The position numbers were made by a program, and so were the translations under genes. This document shows, one piece after another, positions 33,037-48,000 of a stretch of 64,000 nucleotides of DNA (the stretch's first letter is position 1; the number at the start of each line of letters is the position of its first letter). The notes below the pieces were generated by a model. It saw only the letters and a list, made by a program, of their open reading frames with translations, had not been told where the DNA came from and ran no database searches. The DNA comes from Sacculina carcini (lineage: Eukaryota > Arthropoda > Thecostraca > Sacculinidae): positions 9,260,663 through 9,324,662 of the forward strand of contig OU696579.1 in the NCBI GenBank assembly GCA_916048095.2. Direction: 5' to 3'.

Positions 33037-36000
33037 GTAGTAACACTTAACACTTAGGTACTTGGTAGGTGTACTTAGGTAACACTTGGGTAACACTTAG
33101 GGTACACTTAGGGTACACTTAGGTAACACTTAGGGCACACTTAGGTAACACTTGGGGCACACTTAGGGCACACTTAGGTAACACTTAGGTAACACTTAGG
33201 TAACACTTAGGGCACACTTAGGTAACACTTAGGGCACACTTAGGTAACACTTAGGGCACACTTAGGTAACACTTAGGGCACACTTAGGGCATACTTAGGT
33301 AACACTTAGGGCACACTTAGGTAACACTTAGGGCACACTTAGGTAACACTTTGGGCACACTTGGGTAACACTTTGGGCACACTTAGGTAACACTTAGGAC
33401 ACACTTAGGGCACACTTAGGTAACACTTAGGTAACACTTAGGTAACACTTAGGTAACACTTAGGTAACACTTAGGTAACACTTAGGTAACACTTAGGTAA
33501 CTTAGGTAACACTTAGGGCACACTTAGGTAACACTTAGGGCACACTTAGGTAACACTTAGGTAACACTTAGGGCACACTTAGGTAACACTTAGGGCACAC
33601 TTAGGTAACACTTAGGGCACACTTAGGGCACACTTAGGTAACACTTAGGAAACACTTAGGTAACACTTAGGTAACACTTAGGTAACACTTGGGTAACACT
33701 TAGGGCATACTTAGGTAACACTTAGGGCACACTTAGGTAACACTTAGGTAACACTTAGGTAACACTTAGGTAACACTTAGGGCACACTTAGGTAACACTT
33801 AGGGCACACTTAGGTAACACTTAGGTAACACTTAGGGCACACTTAGGTAACACTTAGGGCACACTTAGGTAACACTTAGGGCACACTTAGGGCACACTTA
33901 GGTAACACTTAGGAAACACTTAGGTAACACTTAGGTAACACTTAGGTAACACTTGGGTAACACTTAGGGCATACTTAGGTAACACTTAGGGCACACTTAG
34001 GTAACACTTTGGGCACACTTAGGTAACACTTTGGGCACACTTAGGTAACACTTAGGGCACACTTAGGTAACACTTAGGTAACACTTAGGGCACACTTAGG
34101 TAACACTTGGGGCACACTTAGGGCACACTTAGGTAACACTTAGGTAACACTTAGGTAACACTTAGGGCACACTTAGGTAACACTTTGGGCACACTTAGGT
34201 AACACTTAGGGCACACTTAGGTAACACTTAGGTAACACTTAGGTAACACTTAGGGCACACTTAGGTAACACTTTGGGCACACTTAAGTAACACTTTGGGC
34301 ACACTTGGGTAACACTTTGGGCACACTTAGGTAACACTTAGGGCACACTTAGGTAACACTTAGGTAACACTTAGGTAACACTTAGGCAACACTTAGGTAA
34401 CACTTTGGGCACACTTAGGTAACACTTAGGGCACACTTAGGTAACACTTAGGTAACACTTAGGTAACACTTAGGGCACACTTAGGTAACACTTAGGGCAC
34501 ACTTAGGTAACACTTTGGGCACACTTGGGTAACACTTTGGGCACACTTAGGTAACACTTAGGGCACACTTAGGGCACACTTAGGTAACACTTATGTAACA
34601 CTTAGGTAACACTTAGGTAACACTTAGGTAACACTTAGGTAACACTTAGGTAACTTAGGTAACACTTAGGGCCAACTTAGGTAACACTTAGGGCACACTT
34701 AGGTAACACTTAGGTAACACTTAGGTAACACTTAGGTAACACTTAGGTAACACTTAGGTAACACTTAGGTAACACTTAGGGCACACTTAGGTAACACTTA
34801 GGGCACACTTAGGTAACACTTAGGTAACACTTAGGGCACACTTAGGTAACACTTAGGGCACACTTAGGTAACACTTAGGGCACACTTAGGGCACACTTAG
34901 GTAACACTTAGGTAACACTTAGGTAACACTTAGGTAACACTTAGGTAACACTTGGGTAACACTTAGGGCATACTTAGGTAACACTTAGGGCACACTTAGG
35001 TAACACTTTGGGCACACTTAGGTAACACTTTGGGCACACTTAGGTAACACTTAGGGCACACTTAGGTAACACTTAGGTAACACTTAGGGCACACTTAGGT
35101 AACACTTGGGGCACACTTAGGGCACACTTAGGTAACACTTAGGTAACACTTAGGTAACACTTAGGGCACACTTAGGTAACACTTTGGGCACACTTAGGTA
35201 ACACTTTGGGCACACTTAGGTAACACTTAGGGCACACTTAGGTAACACTTAGGTAACACTTAGGTAACACTTAGGTAACACTTAGGCAACACTTAGGCAA
35301 CACTTAGGCAACACTTAGGCAACACTTAGGCAACACTTAGGTAACACTTAGGTAACACTTAGGTAACACTTAGGTAACACTTAGGTAACACTTAGGTAAC
35401 ACTTAGGTAACACTTAGGTAACACTTAGGTAACACTTAGGGCACACTTAGGTAACACTTAGGGCACACTTAGGTAACACTTAGGGCACACTTAGGTAACA
35501 CTTAGGGCACACTTAGGTAATACTTAGGTAACACTTAGGTAACACTTAGGTAACACTTAGGTAACACTTAGGTAACACTTAGGTAACACTTAGGTAACAC
35601 TTAGGTAATACTTAGGTAACACTTAGGTAACACTTAGGTAACACTTAGGTAACACTTAGGGCACACTTAGGTAACACTTAGGGCACACTTAGGTAATACT
35701 TAGGTAACACTTAGGTAACACTTAGTTAACACTTAGGGCACACTTAGGTAACACTTTGGGCACACTTAGGTAACACTTAGGTAACACTTAGGGCACACTT
35801 AGGTAACACTTAGGGCACACTTAGGTAACACTTAGGGCACACTTAGGGCACACTTAGGTAACACTTAGGTAACACTTAGGTAACACTTAGGTAACACTTA
35901 GGTAACACTTGGGTAACACTTAGGGCATACTTAGGTAACACTTAGGGCACACTTAGGTAACACTTTGGGCACACTTAGGTAACACTTTGGGCACACTTAG

Positions 36001-39000
36001 GTAACACTTAGGGCACACTTAGGTAACACTTAGGTAACACTTAGGGCACACTTAGGTAACACTTGGGGCACACTTAGGGCACACTTAGGTAACACTTAGG
36101 TAACACTTAGGTAACACTTAGGGCACACTTAGGTAACACTTTGGGCACACTTAGGTAACAACTTTGGGCACACTTAGGTAACACTTTGGGCACACTTAGG
36201 TAACACTTAGGGCACACTTAGGTAACACTTAGGGCACACTTAGGTAACACTTTGGGCACACTTGGGTAACACTTTGGGCACACTTAGGTAACACTTAGGG
36301 CACACTTAGGGCACACTTAGGTAACACTTAGGTAACACTTAGGTAACACTTAGGTAACACTTAGGTAACACTTAGGTAACACTTAGGTAATACTTAGGTA
36401 ACACTTAGGTAACACTTAGGTAATACTTAGGTAACACTTAGGTAACACTTAGGTAACACTTAGGTAACACTTAGGTAACACTTAGGGCACACTTAGGTAA
36501 CACTTAGGGCACACTTAGGTAACACTTAGGGCACACTTAGGGCACACTTAGGTAACACTTAGGTAACACTTGGGTAACACTTAGGTAACACTTAGGGCAT
36601 ACTTAGGTAACACTTAGGGCACACTTAGGTAACACTTAGGGCACACTTAGGTAACACTTTGGGCACACTTGGGTAACACTTTGGGCACACTTAGGTAACA
36701 CTTAGGGCACACTTAGGGCACACTTAGGTAACACTTAGGGCACACTTAGGTAACACTTAGGTAACACTTAGGTAACACTTAGGTAACACTTAGGTAACAC
36801 TTAGGTAACACTTAGGTAACACTTAGGTAACACTTAGGGCACACTTAGGTAACACTTAGGGCACACTTAGGTAACACTTAGGTAACACTTAGGGCACACT
36901 TAGGTAACACTTAGGGCACACTTAGGTAACACTTAGGGCACACTTAGGGCACACTTAGGTAACACTTAGGTAACACTTAGGTAACACTTAGGTAACACTT
37001 AGGTAACACTTGGGTAACACTTAGGGCATACTTAGGTAACACTTAGGGCACACTTAGGTAACACTTTGGGCACACTTAGGTAACACTTTGGGCACACTTA
37101 GGTAACACTTAGGGCACACTTAGGTAACACTTAGGTAACACTTAGGGCACACTTAGGTAACACTTGGGGCACACTTAGGGCACACTTAGGTAACACTTAG
37201 GTAACACTTAGGTAACACTTAGGGCACACTTAGGTAACACTTTGGGCACACTTAGGTAACACTTTGGGCACACTTAGGTAACACTTTGGGCACACTTAGG
37301 TAACACTTAGGGCACACTTAGGTAACACTTAGGTAACACTTAGGTAACACTTAGGTAACACTTAGAAAACACTTAGGCAACACTTAGGCAACACTTAGGC
37401 AACACTTAGGCAACACTTAGGCAACACTTAGGTAACACTTAGGTAACACTTAGGTAACACTTAGGTAACACTTAGGTAACACTTAGGTAACACTTAGGTA
37501 ACACTTAGGTAACACTTAGGTAACACTTAGGTAACACTTAGGGCACACTTAGGTAACACTTAGGGCACACTTAGGTAACACTTAGGGCACACTTAGGTAA
37601 CACTTAGGGCACACTTAGGTAATACTTAGGTAACACTTAGGTAACACTTAGGTAACACTTAGGTTACACTTAGGTAACACTTAGGTAACACTTAGGTAAC
37701 ACTTAGGTAATACTTAGGTAACACTTAGGTAACACTTAGGTAACACTTAGGTAACACTTAGGGCACACTTAGGTAACACTTAGGGCACACTTAGGTAATA
37801 CTTAGGTAACACTTAGGTAACACTTAGTTAACACTTAGGGCACACTTAGGTAACACTTTGGGCACACTTAGGTAACACTTAGGTAACACTTAGGGCACAC
37901 TTAGGTAACACTTAGGGCACACTTAGGTAACACTTAGGGCACACTTAGGGCACACTTAGGTAACACTTAGGTAACACTTAGGTAACACTTAGGTAACACT
38001 TAGGTAACACTTGGGTAACACTTAGGGCATACTTAGGTAACACTTAGGGCACACTTAGGTAACACTTTGGGCACACTTAGGTAACACTTTGGGCACACTT
38101 AGGTAACACTTAGGGCACACTTAGGTAACACTTAGGTAACACTTAGGGCACACTTAGGTAACACTTGGGGCACACTTGGGGCACACTTAGGGCACACTTA
38201 GGTAACACTTAGGTAACACTTAGGTAACACTTAGGGCACACTTAGGTAACACTTTGGGCACACTTAGGTAACAACTTTGGGCACACTTAGGTAACACTTT
38301 GGGCACACTTAGGTAACACTTAGGGCACACTTAGGTAACACTTTGGGCACACTTGGGTAACACTTTGGGCACACTTAGGTAACACTTAGGGCACACTTAG
38401 GGCACACTTAGGTAACACTTAGGTAACACTTAGGTAACACTTAGGTAACACTTAGGTAACACTTAGGTAACACTTAGGTAATACTTAGGTAACACTTAGG
38501 TAACACTTAGGTAACACTTAGGTAACACTTAGGTAACACTTAGGGCACACTTAGGTAACACTTAGGGCACACTTAGGTAACACTTAGGGCACACTTAGGG
38601 CACACTTAGGTAACACTTAGGTAACACTTGGGTAACACTTAGGTAACACTTAGGGCATACTTAGGTAACACTTAGGGCACACTTAGGTAACACTTAGGGC
38701 ACACTTGGGTAACACTTTGGGCACACTTGGGTAACACTTTGGGCACACTTAGGTAACACTTAGGGCACACTTAGGGCACACTTAGGTAACACTTAGGTAA
38801 CACTTAGGTAACACTTAGGTAACACTTAGGTAACACTTAGGTAACACTTAGGTAACTTAGGTAACACTTAGGGCCAACTTAGGTAACACTTAGGGCACAC
38901 TTAGGTAACACTTAGGTAACACTTAGGTAACACTTAGGTAACACTTAGGTAACACTTAGGTAACACTTAGGTAACACTTAGGGCACACTTAGGTAACACT

Positions 39001-42000
39001 TAGGGCACACTTAGGTAACACTTAGGTAACACTTAGGGCACACTTAGGTAACACTTAGGGCACACTTAGGTAACACTTAGGGCACACTTAGGTAACACTT
39101 GGGGCACACTTAGGGCACACTTAGGTAACACTTAGGTAACACTTAGGTAACACTTAGGTAACACTTAGGTAACACTTAGGTAACACTTAGGTAACTTAGG
39201 TAACACTTAGGGCCAACTTAGGTAACACTTTGGGCACACTTAGGTAACACTTAGGGCACACTTGGGTAACACTTAGGTAACACTTAGGTAACACTTAGGG
39301 CACACTTAGGTAACACTTTGGGCACACTTAGGTAACACTTAGGGCACACTTAGGTAACACTTAGGTAACACTTAGGTAACACTTAGGTAACACTTAGGTA
39401 ACACTTAGGTAACACTTAGGTAATACTTAGGTAACACTTGGGTAACACTTAGGTAACACTTAGGGCATACTTAGGTAACACTTAGGGCACACTTAGGTAA
39501 CACTTAGGGCACACTTAGGTAACACTTAGGGCACACTTAGGTAACACTTTGGGCACACTTGGGTAACACTTTGGGCACACTTAGGTAACACTTAGGGCAC
39601 ACTTAGGGCACACTTAGGGCACACTTAGGTAACACTTAGGTAACACTTAGGTAACACTTAGGGCACACTTAGGTAACACTTTGGGCACACTTAGGTAACA
39701 CTTTGGGCACACTTAGGTAACACTTTGGGCACACTTAGGTAACACTTAGGGCACACTTAGGTAACACTTAGGTAACACTTAGGTAACACTTAGGTAACAC
39801 TTAGAAAACACTTAGGCAACACTTAGGCAACACTTAGGCAACACTTAGGCAACACTTAGGCAACACTTAGGTAACACTTAGGTAACACTTGGGTAACACT
39901 TTGGGCACACTTGGGTAACACTTTGGGCACACTTAGGTAACACTTAGGGCACACTTAGGGCACACTTAGGTAACACTTAGGTAACACTTAGGTAACACTT
40001 AGGTAACACTTAGGTAACACTTAGGTAACACTTAGGTAACTTAGGTAACACTTAGGGCCAACTTAGGTAACACTTAGGGCACACTTAGGTAACACTTAGG
40101 TAACACTTAGGTAACACTTAGGTAACACTTAGGTAACACTTAGGTAACACTTAGGTAACACTTAGGGCACACTTAGGTAACACTTAGGGCACACTTAGGT
40201 AACACTTAGGTAACACTTAGGGCACACTTAGGTAACACTTAGGGCACACTTAGGTAACACTTAGGGCACACTTAGGTAACACTTGGGGCACACTTAGGGC
40301 ACACTTAGGTAACACTTAGGTAACACTTAGGTAACACTTAGGTAACACTTAGGTAACACTTAGGTAACACTTAGGTAACTTAGGTAACACTTAGGGCCAA
40401 CTTAGGTAACACTTTGGGCACACTTAGGTAACACTTAGGGCACACTTGGGTAACACTTAGGTAACACTTAGGTAACACTTAGGGCACACTTAGGTAACAC
40501 TTTGGGCACACTTAGGTAACACTTAGGGCACACTTAGGTAACACTTAGGTAACACTTAGGTAACACTTAGGTAACACTTAGGTAACACTTAGGCAACACT
40601 TAGGCAACACTTAGGCAACACTTAGGCAACACTTAGGTAACACTTAGGTAACACTTAGGTAACACTTAGGGCACACTTAGGTAACACTTAGGGCACACTT
40701 AGGTAACACTTAGGGCACACTTAGGTAACACTTAGGGCACACTTAGGGCATACTTAGGTAACACTTAGGGCACACTTAGGTAACACTTAGGGCACACTTA
40801 GGTAACACTTTGGGCACACTTGGGTAACACTTTGGGCACACTTAGGTAACACTTAGGACACACTTAGGGCACACTTAGGTAACACTTAGGTAACACTTAG
40901 GTAACACTTAGGTAACACTTAGGTAACACTTAGGTAACACTTAGGTAACACTTAGGTAACACTTAGGTAACTCAGGTAACACTTAGGGCACACTTAGGTA
41001 ACACTTAGGGCACACTTAGGTAACACTTAGGTAACACTTAGGTAACACTTAGGTAACACTTAGGTAACACTTAGGTAACACTTAGGTAACACTTAGGTAA
41101 CACTTAGGGCACACTTAGGTAACACTTGGGGCACACTTAGGGCACACTTAGGTAACACTTAGGTAACACTTAGGTAACACTTAGGGCACACTTAGGTAAC
41201 ACTTAGGGCACACTTAGGTAACACTTAGGGCACACTTAGGTAACACTTAGGGCACACTTAGGGCACACTTAGGTAACACTTTGGGCACACTTGGGTAACA
41301 CTTAGGGCACACTTAGGTAACACTTTGGGCACACTTAGGTAACACTTTGGGCACACTTAGGTAACACTTTGGGCACACTTAGGTAACACTTAGGGCACAC
41401 TTAGGTAACACTTAGGTAACACTTAGGTAACACTTAGGTAACACTTAGGCAACACTTAGGCAACACTTAGGCAACACTTAGGCAACACTTAGGCAACACT
41501 TAGGTAACACTTAGGTAACACTTAGGTAACACTTAGGTAACACTTAGGTAACACTTAGGTAACACTTAGGTAACACTTAGGTAACACTTAGGTAACACTT
41601 AGGTAACACTTAGGGCACACTTAGGTAACACTTAGGGCACACTTAGGTAACACTTAGGGCACACTTAGGTAACACTTAGGGCACACTTAGGTAATACTTA
41701 GGTAACACTTAGGTAACACTTAGGTAACACTTAGGTAACACTTAGGTAACACTTAGGTAACACTTAGGTAACACTTAGGTAATACTTAGGTAACACTTAG
41801 GTAACACTTAGGTAATACTTAGGTAACACTTAGGTAACACTTAGGTAACACTTAGGTAACACTTAGGGCACACTTAGGTAACACTTAGGGCACACTTAGG
41901 TAATACTTAGGTAACACTTAGGTAACACTTAGGTAACACTTAGGGCACACTTAGGTAACACTTAGGGCACACTTAGGTAACACTTAGGTAACACTTAGGG

Positions 42001-45000
42001 CACACTTAGGTAACACTTGGGGCACACTTAGGGCACACTTAGGTAACACTTAGGTAACACTTAGGTAACACTTAGGGCACACTTAGGTAACACTTTGGGC
42101 ACACTTAGGTAACAACTTTGGGCACACTTAGGTAACACTTTGGGCACACTTAGGTAACACTTAGGGCACACTTAGGTAACACTTAGGGCACACTTAGGTA
42201 ACACTTTGGGCACACTTGGGTATCACTTTGGGCACACTTAGGTAACACTTAGGGCACACTTAGGGCACACTTAGGTAACACTTAGGTAACACTTAGGTAA
42301 CACTTAGGTAACACTTAGGTAACACTTAGGTAACACTTAGGTAATACTTAGGTAACACTTAGGTAACACTTAGGTAACACTTAGGTAACACTTAGGTAAC
42401 ACTTAGGGCACACTTAGGTAACACTTAGGGCACACTTAGGTAACACTTAGGGCACACTTAGGGCACACTTAGGTAACACTTAGGTAACACTTGGGTAACA
42501 CTTAGGTAACACTTAGGGCATACTTAGGTAACACTTAGGGCACACTTAGGTAACACTTTGGGCACACTTGGGTAACACTTTGGGCACACTTAGGTAACAC
42601 TTAGGGCACACTTAGGTAACACTTAGGTAACACTTAGGGCACACTTAGGTAACACTTAGGGCACACTTAGGGCATACTTAGGTAACACTTAGGGCACACT
42701 TAGGTAACACTTAGGGCACACTTAGGTAACACTTTGGGCACACTTGGGTAACACTTTGGGCACACTTAGGTAACACTTAGGACACACTTAGGGCACACTT
42801 AGGTAACACTTAGGTAACACTTAGGTAACACTTAGGTAACACTTAGGTAACACTTAGGTAACACTTAGGTAACACTTAGGTAACACTTAGGTAACTCAGG
42901 TAACACTTAGGGCACACTTAGGTAACACTTAGGGCACACTTAGGTAACACTTAGGTAACACTTAGGTAACACTTAGGTAACACTTAGGTAACACTTAGGT
43001 AACACTTAGGTAACACTTAGGTAACACTTAGGTAACACTTAGGGCACACTTAGGTAACACTTGGGGCACACTTAGGGCACACTTAGGTAACACTTAGGTA
43101 ACACTTAGGTAACACTTAGGGCACACTTAGGTAACACTTAGGGCACACTTAGGTAACACTTAGGGCACACTTAGGTAACACTTAGGGCACACTTAGGGCA
43201 TACTTAGGTAACACTTAGGGCACACTTAGGTAACACTTTGGGCACACTTGGGTAACACTTAGGGCACACTTAGGTAACACTTTGGGCACACTTAGGTAAC
43301 ACTTTGGGCACACTTAGGTAACACTTTGGGCACACTTAGGTAACACTTAGGGCACACTTAGGTAACACTTAGGTAACACTTAGGTAACACTTAGGTAACA
43401 CTTAGGCAACACTTAGGCAACACTTAGGCAACACTTAGGCAACACTTAGGCAACACTTAGGTAACACTTAGGTAACACTTAGGTAACACTTAGGTAACAC
43501 TTAGGTAACACTTAGGTAACACTTAGGTAACACTTAGGTAACACTTAGGTAACACTTAGGTAACACTTAGGGCACACTTAGGTAACACTTAGGGCACACT
43601 TAGGTAACACTTAGGGCACACTTAGGTAACACTTAGGGCACACTTAGGTAATACTTAGGTAACACTTAGGTAACACTTAGGTAACACTTAGGTAACACTT
43701 AGGTAACACTTAGGTAACACTTAGGTAACACTTAGGTAATACTTAGGTAACACTTAGGTAACACTTAGGTAATACTTAGGTAACACTTAGGTAACACTTA
43801 GGTAACACTTAGGTAACACTTAGGGCACACTTAGGTAACACTTAGGGCACACTTAGGTAATACTTAGGTAACACTTAGGTAACACTTAGGTAACACTTAG
43901 GGCACACTTAGGTAACACTTAGGGCACACTTAGGTAATACTTAGGTAACACTTAGGTAACACTTAGTTAACACTTAGGGCACACTTAGGTAACACTTTGG
44001 GCACACTTAGGTAACACTTAGGTAACACTTAGGGCACACTTAGGTAACACTTAGGGCACACTTAGGTAACACTTAGGGCACACTTAGGGCATACTTAGGT
44101 AACACTTAGGTAACACTTAGGTAACACTTAGGTAACACTTAGGTAACACTTGGGTAACACTTAGGGCATACTTAGGTAACACTTAGGGCACACTTAGGTA
44201 ACACTTTGGGCACACTTAGGTAACACTTTGGGCACACTTAGGTAACACTTAGGGCACACTTAGGTAACACTTAGGTAACACTTAGGGCACACTTAGGTAA
44301 CACTTGGGGCACACTTAGGGCACACTTAGGTAACACTTAGGTAACACTTAGGTAACACTTAGGGCACACTTAGGTAACACTTTGGGCACACTTAGGTAAC
44401 AACTTTGGGCACACTTAGGTAACACTTTGGGCACACTTAGGTAACACTTAGGGCACACTTAGGTAACACTTAGGGCACACTTAGGTAACACTTTGGGCAC
44501 ACTTGGGTAACACTTTGGGCACACTTAGGTAACACTTAGGGCACACTTAGGGCACACTTAGGTAACACTTAGGTAACACTTAGGTAACACTTAGGTAACA
44601 CTTAGGTAACACTTAGGTAACACTTAGGTAATACTTAGGTAACACTTAGGTAACACTTAGGTAATACTTAGGTAACACTTAGGTAACACTTAGGTAACAC
44701 TTAGGTAACACTTAGGTAACACTTAGGGCACACTTAGGTAACACTTAGGGCACACTTAGGTAACACTTAGGGCACACTTAGGGCACACTTAGGTAACACT
44801 TAGGTAACACTTGGGTAACACTTAGGTAACACTTAGGGCATACTTAGGTAACACTTAGGGCACACTTAGGTAACACTTAGGGCACACTTAGGTAACACTT
44901 TGGGCACACTTGGGTAACACTTTGGGCACACTTAGGTAACACTTAGGGCACACTTAGGGCACACTTAGGTAACACTTAGGGCACACTTAGGTAACACTTA

Positions 45001-48000
45001 GGTAACACTTAGGTAACACTTAGGTAACACTTAGGTAACACTTAGGTAACACTTAGGTAACACTTAGGGCACACTTAGGTAACACTTAGGGCACACTTAG
45101 GTAACACTTAGGTAACACTTAGGGCACACTTAGGTAACACTTAGGGCACACTTAGGTAACACTTAGGGCACACTTAGGGCACACTTAGGTAACACTTAGG
45201 TAACACTTAGGTAACACTTAGGTAACACTTAGGTAACACTTGGGTAACACTTAGGGCATACTTAGGTAACACTTAGGGCACACTTAGGTAACACTTTGGG
45301 CACACTTAGGTAACACTTTGGGCACACTTAGGTAACACTTAGGGCACACTTAGGTAACACTTAGGTAACACTTAGGGCACACTTAGGTAACACTTGGGGC
45401 ACACTTAGGGCACACTTAGGTAACACTTAGGTAACACTTAGGTAACACTTAGGGCACACTTAGGTAACACTTTGGGCACACTTAGGTAACACTTTGGGCA
45501 CACTTAGGTAACACTTTGGGCACACTTAGGTAACACTTAGGGCACACTTAGGTAACACTTAGGTAACACTTAGGTAACACTTAGGTAACACTTAGAAAAC
45601 ACTTAGGCAACACTTAGGCAACACTTAGGCAACACTTAGGCAACACTTAGGCAACACTTAGGTAACACTTAGGTAACACTTAGGTAACACTTAGGTAACA
45701 CTTAGGTAACACTTAGGTAACACTTAGGTAACACTTAGGTAACACTTAGGTAACACTTAGGGCACACTTAGGTAACACTTAGGGCACACTTAGGTAACAC
45801 TTAGGGCACACTTAGGTAACACTTAGGGCACACTTAGGTAATACTTAGGTAACACTTAGGTAACACTTAGGTAACACTTAGGTAACACTTAGGTAACACT
45901 TAGGTAACACTTAGGTAACACTTAGGTAACACTTAGGTAACACTTAGGTAATACTTAGGTAACACTTAGGTAACACTTAGGTAACACTTAGGTAACACTT
46001 AGGGCACACTTAGGTAACACTTAGGGCACACTTAGGTAATACTTAGGTAACACTTAGGTAACACTTAGTTAACACTTAGGGCACACTTAGGTAACACTTT
46101 GGGCACACTTAGGTAACACTTAGGTAACACTTAGGGCACACTTAGGTAACACTTAGGGCACACTTAGGTAACACTTAGGGCACACTTAGGGCACACTTAG
46201 GTAACACTTAGGTAACACTTAGGTAACACTTAGGTAACACTTAGGTAACACTTGGGTAACACTTAGGGCATACTTAGGTAACACTTAGGGCACACTTAGG
46301 TAACACTTTGGGCACACTTAGGTAACACTTAGGGCACACTTAGGTAACACTTAGGGCACACTTAGGTAACACTTAGGTAACACTTAGGGCACACTTAGGT
46401 AACACTTGGGGCACACTTGGGGCACACTTAGGGCACACTTAGGTAACACTTAGGTAACACTTAGGTAACACTTAGGGCACACTTAGGTAACACTTTGGGC
46501 ACACTTAGGTAACAACTTTGGGCACACTTAGGTAACACTTTGGGCACACTTAGGTAACACTTAGGGCACACTTAGGTAACACTTAGGGCACACTTAGGTA
46601 ACACTTTGGGCACACTTGGGTATCACTTTGGGCACACTTAGGTAACACTTAGGGCACACTTAGGGCACACTTAGGTAACACTTAGGTAACACTTAGGTAA
46701 CACTTAGGTAACACTTAGGTAACACTTAGGTAACACTTAGGTAATACTTAGGTAACACTTAGGTAACACTTAGGTAACACTTAGGTAACACTTAGGTAAC
46801 ACTTAGGGCACACTTAGGTAACACTTAGGGCACACTTAGGTAACACTTAGGGCACACTTAGGGCACACTTAGGTAACACTTAGGTAACACTTGGGTAACA
46901 CTTAGGTAACACTTAGGGCATACTTAGGTAACACTTAGGGCACACTTAGGTAACACTTAGGGCACACTTAGGTAACACTTTGGGCACACTTGGGTAACAC
47001 TTTGGGCACACTTAGGTAACACTTAGGGCACACTTAGGGCACACTTAGGTAACACTTAGGTAACACTTAGGTAACACTTAGGTAACACTTAGGTAACACT
47101 TAGGTAACACTTAGGTAACTTAGGTAACACTTAGGGCCAACTTAGGTAACACTTAGGGCACACTTAGGTAACACTTAGGTAACACTTAGGTAACACTTAG
47201 GTAACACTTAGGTAACACTTAGGTAACACTTAGGTAACACTTAGGGCACACTTAGGTAACACTTAGGGCACACTTAGGTAACACTTAGGTAACACTTAGG
47301 GCACACTTAGGTAACACTTAGGGCACACTTAGGTAACACTTAGGGCACACTTAGGTAACACTTGGGGCACACTTAGGGCACACTTAGGTAACACTTAGGT
47401 AACACTTAGGTAACACTTAGGTAACACTTAGGTAACACTTAGGTAACACTTAGGTAACTTAGGTAACACTTAGGGCCAACTTAGGTAACACTTTGGGCAC
47501 ACTTAGGTAACACTTAGGGCACACTTGGGTAACACTTAGGTAACACTTAGGTAACACTTAGGGCACACTTAGGTAACACTTTGGGCACACTTAGGTAACA
47601 CTTAGGGCACACTTAGGTAACACTTAGGTAACACTTAGGTAACACTTAGGTAACACTTAGGTAACACTTAGGCAACACTTAGGCAACACTTAGGCAACAC
47701 TTAGGCAACACTTAGGTAACACTTAGGTAACACTTAGGTAACACTTAGGGCACACTTAGGTAACACTTAGGGCACACTTAGGTAACACTTAGGGCACACT
47801 TAGGTAACACTTAGGGCACACTTAGGGCATACTTAGGTAACACTTAGGGCACACTTGGGTAACACTTTGGGCACACTTAGGTAACACTTAGGACACACTT
47901 AGGGCACACTTAGGTAACACTTAGGTAACACTTAGGTAACACTTAGGTAACACTTAGGTAACACTTAGGTAACACTTAGGTAACACTTAGGTAACTCAGG

